Shown here in pieces: positions 34,991 through 38,710 of a stretch of DNA of 38,710 bases. The stretch comes from a virus. The notes beneath the pieces were generated by a model. The model worked only from the letters and a program-made list of their open reading frames with translations, was not told the DNA's origin and did no database searches. The stretch covers positions 1 through 38,710 of the IMG/VR virus record IMGVR_UViG_3300009129_000039; one strand, given 5' to 3'. How positions within the stretch are numbered: the stretch's first letter is position 1; every line of letters starts with the position of its first letter. Position numbers and translations under genes: made by a program.

Positions 34991-36411
34991 TGGATTACTT
35001 TTACGGAATAGTTGAAGACAGACAAGACCCATTACAAGTGGGTCGCGTGCGCGTGCGCATACACGGGATACATACAGACGAAAAGACTTTAATTGCAACT
35101 GCAGACTTACCATGGTGTCAGGTTATCCTTCCAACAACTTCTGCTGGTCTATCAGGAATAGGAACAGGCCATGGACTTGTAGAGGGGTCTACGGTATTTG
35201 GATACTTTAGAGACGCTGCAAAACAAGACCCAATAATTCTTGGAACTGCAGCTGGTATACCACAAGTTGGGTATAAAGAATCTATCACAGACGAATTAAT
35301 AACAAGAGATGTAGAGAAAGGATTTAATGACCCTAGACAATTAACCGTTGACGATTATAAAGATACTTCTGAAATGCCAAACCCAGTTCAGGATTCAAGA
35401 AGAGGTTGGGGTCTTACAACTGCAATGGATACCGCACCAGTTAATCCAGCAAAAATTGAAGTCAACTATGACGGAACTGGGTCAACAATAGAGGAAAGAG
35501 AATTAACAAAGGAAGACTTACCTTGGTATCCATTATATACAGACAGCTCAGATTACTCACCTTATACAAGAGGAGTCTTTACAGAAGGAGAACTAAAGAA
35601 GAAGTCTTCTTTAAACGAATTAATATTATCAACTAAACTTTTATCTGCAACTTCGAAGGACGAAGACGCTGCGACAGCATGGAATGATATTGATACCAGT
35701 GCAGTAAAACCAAAGGGTGGACAATACCCTCGTAGTGATGAGAAGTTATGGATAGACACTGTAGCAAAACCAGTATACCCATATAATAAAGTTACAGAAA
35801 CAGAGAGTGGACATGTATTCGAGGTAGACGATACAAAAGGTGCAGAGAGGATTAACTTATACCATAGGTCAGGAACATTCCATGAGATTCACCCTGATGG
35901 AACAGAGTCAACACGAATAGTAAATGATAAATGGGAAGTAATTGCAAAGGACGACAAACTATTTATTGCTGGGAACGCTGACATAACTGTAGAGAAAGGT
36001 CATGTCACTATTAATGTCAATACAGGTGATGTTGATATGAAGGTATTGCAAGGTGATGTTAATACAGAGGTTACAAAAGGTGATATGAAAACAACAGTAT
36101 CAGAAGGAAATGTATGGTTAGATGTGACACTAGGTAATGTTGACGCACAGATAGGCGGAACATTAAATGCAGATGTAGTGGGTAACACTACCTTCACTTC
36201 ACCTGAAACATTAATGACTACAAACTTAACAGTTGATGGAACAGTTCATATAACTGGTAAACAAACTAACGATTCAACAATTACTGCCCAAGGTGATATT
36301 GATACTAAGGCAGGAAATGCTCCAACACTTGCAACTCATACACACAATTACTTTAGTGGAGCGGGTGGTGCTGGTTCAGGAGCTCCAGCAGAAACTAAGA
36401 AACCTTCATAG
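34990..36411 (+). CDS. 5: Baseplate spike gp5, without a lysozyme domain
   Basis: 473 residues from ATG 34990 (GTG 34984 lies inside gene 27). The N-terminal OB fold is MDYFYGIVEDRQDPLQVGRV with RVRIHGIH and LPWCQVILP. A linker of about 180 residues follows, then a beta-prism of repeated strands (TVEKGHVTINVNTGDVDMKV and TKGDMKTTVSEGNV). The end HTHNYF has the H-x-H of iron-binding spike tips. The T4 lysozyme domain between OB fold and prism is missing, as in cyanophage gp5. It pierces the outer membrane. Confidence 0.85.
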   Translation: MDYFYGIVEDRQDPLQVGRVRVRIHGIHTDEKTLIATADLPWCQVILPTTSAGLSGIGTGHGLVEGSTVFGYFRDAAKQDPIILGTAAGIPQVGYKESITDELITRDVEKGFNDPRQLTVDDYKDTSEMPNPVQDSRRGWGLTTAMDTAPVNPAKIEVNYDGTGSTIEERELTKEDLPWYPLYTDSSDYSPYTRGVFTEGELKKKSSLNELILSTKLLSATSKDEDAATAWNDIDTSAVKPKGGQYPRSDEKLWIDTVAKPVYPYNKVTETESGHVFEVDDTKGAERINLYHRSGTFHEIHPDGTESTRIVNDKWEVIAKDDKLFIAGNADITVEKGHVTINVNTGDVDMKVLQGDVNTEVTKGDMKTTVSEGNVWLDVTLGNVDAQIGGTLNADVVGNTTFTSPETLMTTNLTVDGTVHITGKQTNDSTITAQGDIDTKAGNAPTLATHTHNYFSGAGGAGSGAPAETKKPS

Positions 36412-36428
36412 AAAAGATGTTAACGGAG

Positions 36429-36436
36429 TATAAATA
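36429..36436 (+). promoter_or_regulatory. T4-type late promoter box (TATAAATA)
   Basis: TATAAATA 5 nt before the ATG of gene 25 at 36442. A GGAG just 5' of it (36425-36428) would not be in a transcript begun here, but could serve (at a long 13-nt spacing) a read-through mRNA. Confidence 0.6.
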
Positions 36437-36441
36437 GTATT

Positions 36442-36858
36442 ATGGTCGACTATGTAGTAAACAAAGGTAAAAATGTTGCAGTCAAGGAAGCATATAAAGA
36501 CCTTGATTTGTTTTTTACCGCACACCCAATAACTGGAGATGTTGCAACTAAGTCTGATTCAGACGCAGTTCGTAGAGCAGTTAGGAATATTGTATTAACA
36601 AACTACTATGAGAGACCATTTAAACCAAGTTTAGGTGGAAATGTCAGGGGTCTATTATTTGAATTGGACACCGATAGACAAGTTAGACGGGCTAGAAAAC
36701 AAATGGCAAAAGCAATTATGATATTTGAGCCTAGAGTTGAAGATGTGAGATGCACATTTCGAGTTGAAGACAATTCTTTAGATGTTACCGTCTACTATAG
36801 TATTAAAAATGGTCTAAACAATCAAGAGATTCAATTCACAGTAAATAGGGTACGATAA
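36442..36858 (+). CDS. 25: Baseplate wedge gp25
   Basis: 138 residues (T4 gp25: 132). DLDLFFTAHPITGDVATKSD, VRRAVRNIVLTNYYERPFKP and FEPRVEDV are the conserved parts; the E-P-R motif is invariant in the gp25/TssE family of contractile tails. It nucleates the sheath at the baseplate. It overlaps gene 6 by 1 bp. Confidence 0.9.
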   Translation: MVDYVVNKGKNVAVKEAYKDLDLFFTAHPITGDVATKSDSDAVRRAVRNIVLTNYYERPFKPSLGGNVRGLLFELDTDRQVRRARKQMAKAIMIFEPRVEDVRCTFRVEDNSLDVTVYYSIKNGLNNQEIQFTVNRVR

Positions 36859-38710
36859 TGGCAGTAAATAGTTCACAAATAAATGTCACTGATTTAGATT
36901 TTGATAACATTACAGATAATCTTAAAAACTATCTGAAAGGTCAAGAGGTATTCAGGGACTATAACTTCGAGGGGTCATCACTAGCAGTTTTAGTAGACCT
37001 TCTTGCATATGCATCACACATAGGTGCAATTAACACAAACATAGCAGCTTCAGAACTGTTTTTAGATTCAGCACAGATAAGAAAGAATGTAGTATCTCGT
37101 GCAAAGGATTTAGGATTTACTCCTTCATCAGAAAAAGCTTCAACAGCAATAGCAACAATGACTTTAAAGAATTGTAGAAGTGCAGACGGAACTATACCGA
37201 CTCTAACTGAAATGATAATGCCAAGAGGAACAACATTTAGAACAACTTATGAAGGTTCCAACTATGAGTTTGCAACTGCAGCTACTTATACACCAACAGT
37301 AGACGGAACAACCTTTACATATGCTGGTATAGATTTAGTTCAAGGAACTTTTGCACAAGACCAATTCGTATTTGATAAACAAATTCCAAATTCTAAGTTT
37401 GTATTATCAAATGCAAGAGTGGACAAAACAAGAATGACAGTTAATGTTAATTCAGGTGGGATAACTTCTACCTACTCATTGTCAACTGATATATCAACAA
37501 TCGACACAACTTCTAAAGTTTATTACACTCAAGAAAACGAAGTAGGGTTTACAGAACTTTATTTTGGTGACGGAACATTAGGTGTTGGGTTACTAGACGG
37601 AGATATAATTACAGTAGAATATATTATTGTTGATGATCTTCATGCAGACGGAGCTAATAAGTTTACTCAAATATCTGCAGTTAATGGATTTACAGATTCT
37701 TCTATTGCCACCACAACTGCAGCAACAGGTGGTGCAGAGAAAGAATCAATCGAGTCAATTAAATTTAAAGCAACCAAATTCTATACTTCACAAAATAGAT
37801 TAGTCACACTTAATGACTACAAAGCAAAAGTTCAAGAATATTATCCGAATGCAGACGCAGTTGCTGTTTGGGGTGGAGAAGATAATGACCCACCACAATA
37901 TGGTAAAGTATTCATTGCATTAAAACCAAACAATGCTGACTATCTTTCTGATACAGAAAAGACAATGGTGAAGAACAACTTAAAGAAGTTAAACATGTTG
38001 ACAGTTAGGCCCGAGATTATAGATGCTGATATTGTTAAGATTCTTATATCTACAACAATTAAATACAATCCAACTCTAACAACCTTAACTGCGGGAGAAC
38101 TTGCAACATTGACTAAGAACACAATTAATCAATTCGATACAGATTTTCTAAATGGATTTGATGCAATCTTTAGACATTCGAATTTAACAAAGGTAATCGA
38201 TGCAGCCGATTCTTCAATCTTATCTAATACAACAAACATAAGGTTGAGGAAGAAATTAAAACCAACGCTTTCTGCAAATCCATTAGGATACACATTATCG
38301 TTGGGTAATGCATTATACAACCCACATTCAGGTCACAATGCAATGGCCGGTGGGATTACAGTAACAAGTGGTTTTAAAGTCGGAGGGGATTCTGTAAATA
38401 CTCATTACTTTGACGATGACGGAAAAGGTAATTTAAGAAGGTATTACTTATCAGGGTCAACTCGGATTTATAAAGACAACGCAGCTGGAGTAGTTGACTA
38501 TTCCACTGGGTTAGTAACTATCAATGCTATTATTTTAACCTCAACGGTTAATACTGATACATCGATAGATTTCACAGTCATACCTTCGGGTAATGATATC
38601 GTTGCAGAGCGAGGTAACTTAATTGATATCTCTAGTGACGATATTAAAGTGACTGCTGAAGTGGACACCATCGCAAGTGGTGAATCGAGTGCTGGTGTAG
38701 GTTTTAATAC
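36858..38710 (+). CDS. 6: Baseplate wedge gp6 (partial, runs off the end)
   Basis: 617 codons in the window, open at 38710. The start MAVNSSQINVTDLDFDNITD, then LKNYLKGQEVFRDYNFEGSS, VLVDLLAYASHIGAINTN and ASELFLDSAQIRKNVV, aligns with T4 gp6 (660 residues). The later GAEKESIESIKFKATKFYTSQNRLVT is the common gpJ/gp6 core. The last visible residues (SSDDIKVTAEVDTIASGESS) look close to the natural C-terminus, so little is likely missing. gp6 forms the ring of the baseplate with gp7 and gp53. Confidence 0.9.
   Translation, partial: MAVNSSQINVTDLDFDNITDNLKNYLKGQEVFRDYNFEGSSLAVLVDLLAYASHIGAINTNIAASELFLDSAQIRKNVVSRAKDLGFTPSSEKASTAIATMTLKNCRSADGTIPTLTEMIMPRGTTFRTTYEGSNYEFATAATYTPTVDGTTFTYAGIDLVQGTFAQDQFVFDKQIPNSKFVLSNARVDKTRMTVNVNSGGITSTYSLSTDISTIDTTSKVYYTQENEVGFTELYFGDGTLGVGLLDGDIITVEYIIVDDLHADGANKFTQISAVNGFTDSSIATTTAATGGAEKESIESIKFKATKFYTSQNRLVTLNDYKAKVQEYYPNADAVAVWGGEDNDPPQYGKVFIALKPNNADYLSDTEKTMVKNNLKKLNMLTVRPEIIDADIVKILISTTIKYNPTLTTLTAGELATLTKNTINQFDTDFLNGFDAIFRHSNLTKVIDAADSSILSNTTNIRLRKKLKPTLSANPLGYTLSLGNALYNPHSGHNAMAGGITVTSGFKVGGDSVNTHYFDDDGKGNLRRYYLSGSTRIYKDNAAGVVDYSTGLVTINAIILTSTVNTDTSIDFTVIPSGNDIVAERGNLIDISSDDIKVTAEVDTIASGESSAGVGFN

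Noticed and set aside
1-38710. CRISPR arrays, insertion sequences, integrase or lysogeny genes, attachment sites
   Set aside because: No regularly spaced repeats, no transposase or integrase frames, and no terminal inverted repeats were seen.

Overview
The window is a piece of a marine, T4-like myovirus genome (Pantevenvirales-type tailed phage). It is AT-rich and densely packed, with 1-4 bp overlaps between most neighbours. The evidence is a set of T4 orthologues readable from sequence: rnh, 33, 59 and 32 (replication and late transcription); 4 (head completion); and 48, 53, 27-like, 5, 25, 6, 54-like and 26 (tail and baseplate). Host-derived genes of the kind seen in pelagiphages and cyanophages are also present: bS21, IscA, RimK, carbamoyltransferase, KdsB, ACP and 2OG-Fe(II) oxygenases. 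I see no photosynthesis, lysogeny, tRNA or CRISPR feature, so the host stays open (Pelagibacter-type or another marine Gram-negative).

Layout. 1-662: a 2OG oxygenase on the minus strand. 663-2160: a promoter-rich, partly non-coding stretch with strong sigma70-type promoters, strong RNA hairpins and three small genes. 2163-5452: a chain of very small overlapping genes (metallopeptidase, membrane proteins, zinc ribbons, a lipoprotein, a second oxygenase). 5421-9992: metabolic and host-modifying genes (split carbamoyltransferase, IscA, nuclease, third oxygenase, RimK-RimB fusion). 9964-15748: rnh, an AT-hook protein, a large acidic protein, radical SAM and SDR. 15750-19173: a second promoter/structured-RNA block and small genes, including an exported SleB-type lysin. 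19186-22763: exonuclease, 33, Sm-like protein, 59, a DUF115-like glycosyltransferase, 32. 22764-23366: a structured non-coding stretch, bS21 and a basic protein. 23332-31581 (minus): one long late operon from gp4 through HAD/KdsB, ACP and a tail-tube-like protein to gp26 with a -1 frameshift extension, a membrane protein and the tape measure. 31627-38710 (plus): gp48, gp53, hub, spike, gp25 and gp6 (runs off the end).

How it fits together. Two promoter classes are visible. Sigma70-like promoters with an 18-bp spacer precede the small-gene and structured-RNA blocks (presumed early/middle). T4-late NATAAATA boxes precede the genes that have an intergenic gap, in line with the gp33 co-activator encoded here. 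In most cases the late box ends only 5-7 nt before the ATG, so the predicted +1 falls on or next to the start codon. Together with a phage bS21 and a RimK-type modifier of bS6 (both on the 30S platform), this suggests phage control of translation initiation. The strongest single new signal is a -1 frameshift site (T TTT TTC plus a stem) at the end of gene 26, just upstream of the tape measure gene, in the position of lambda G/GT.
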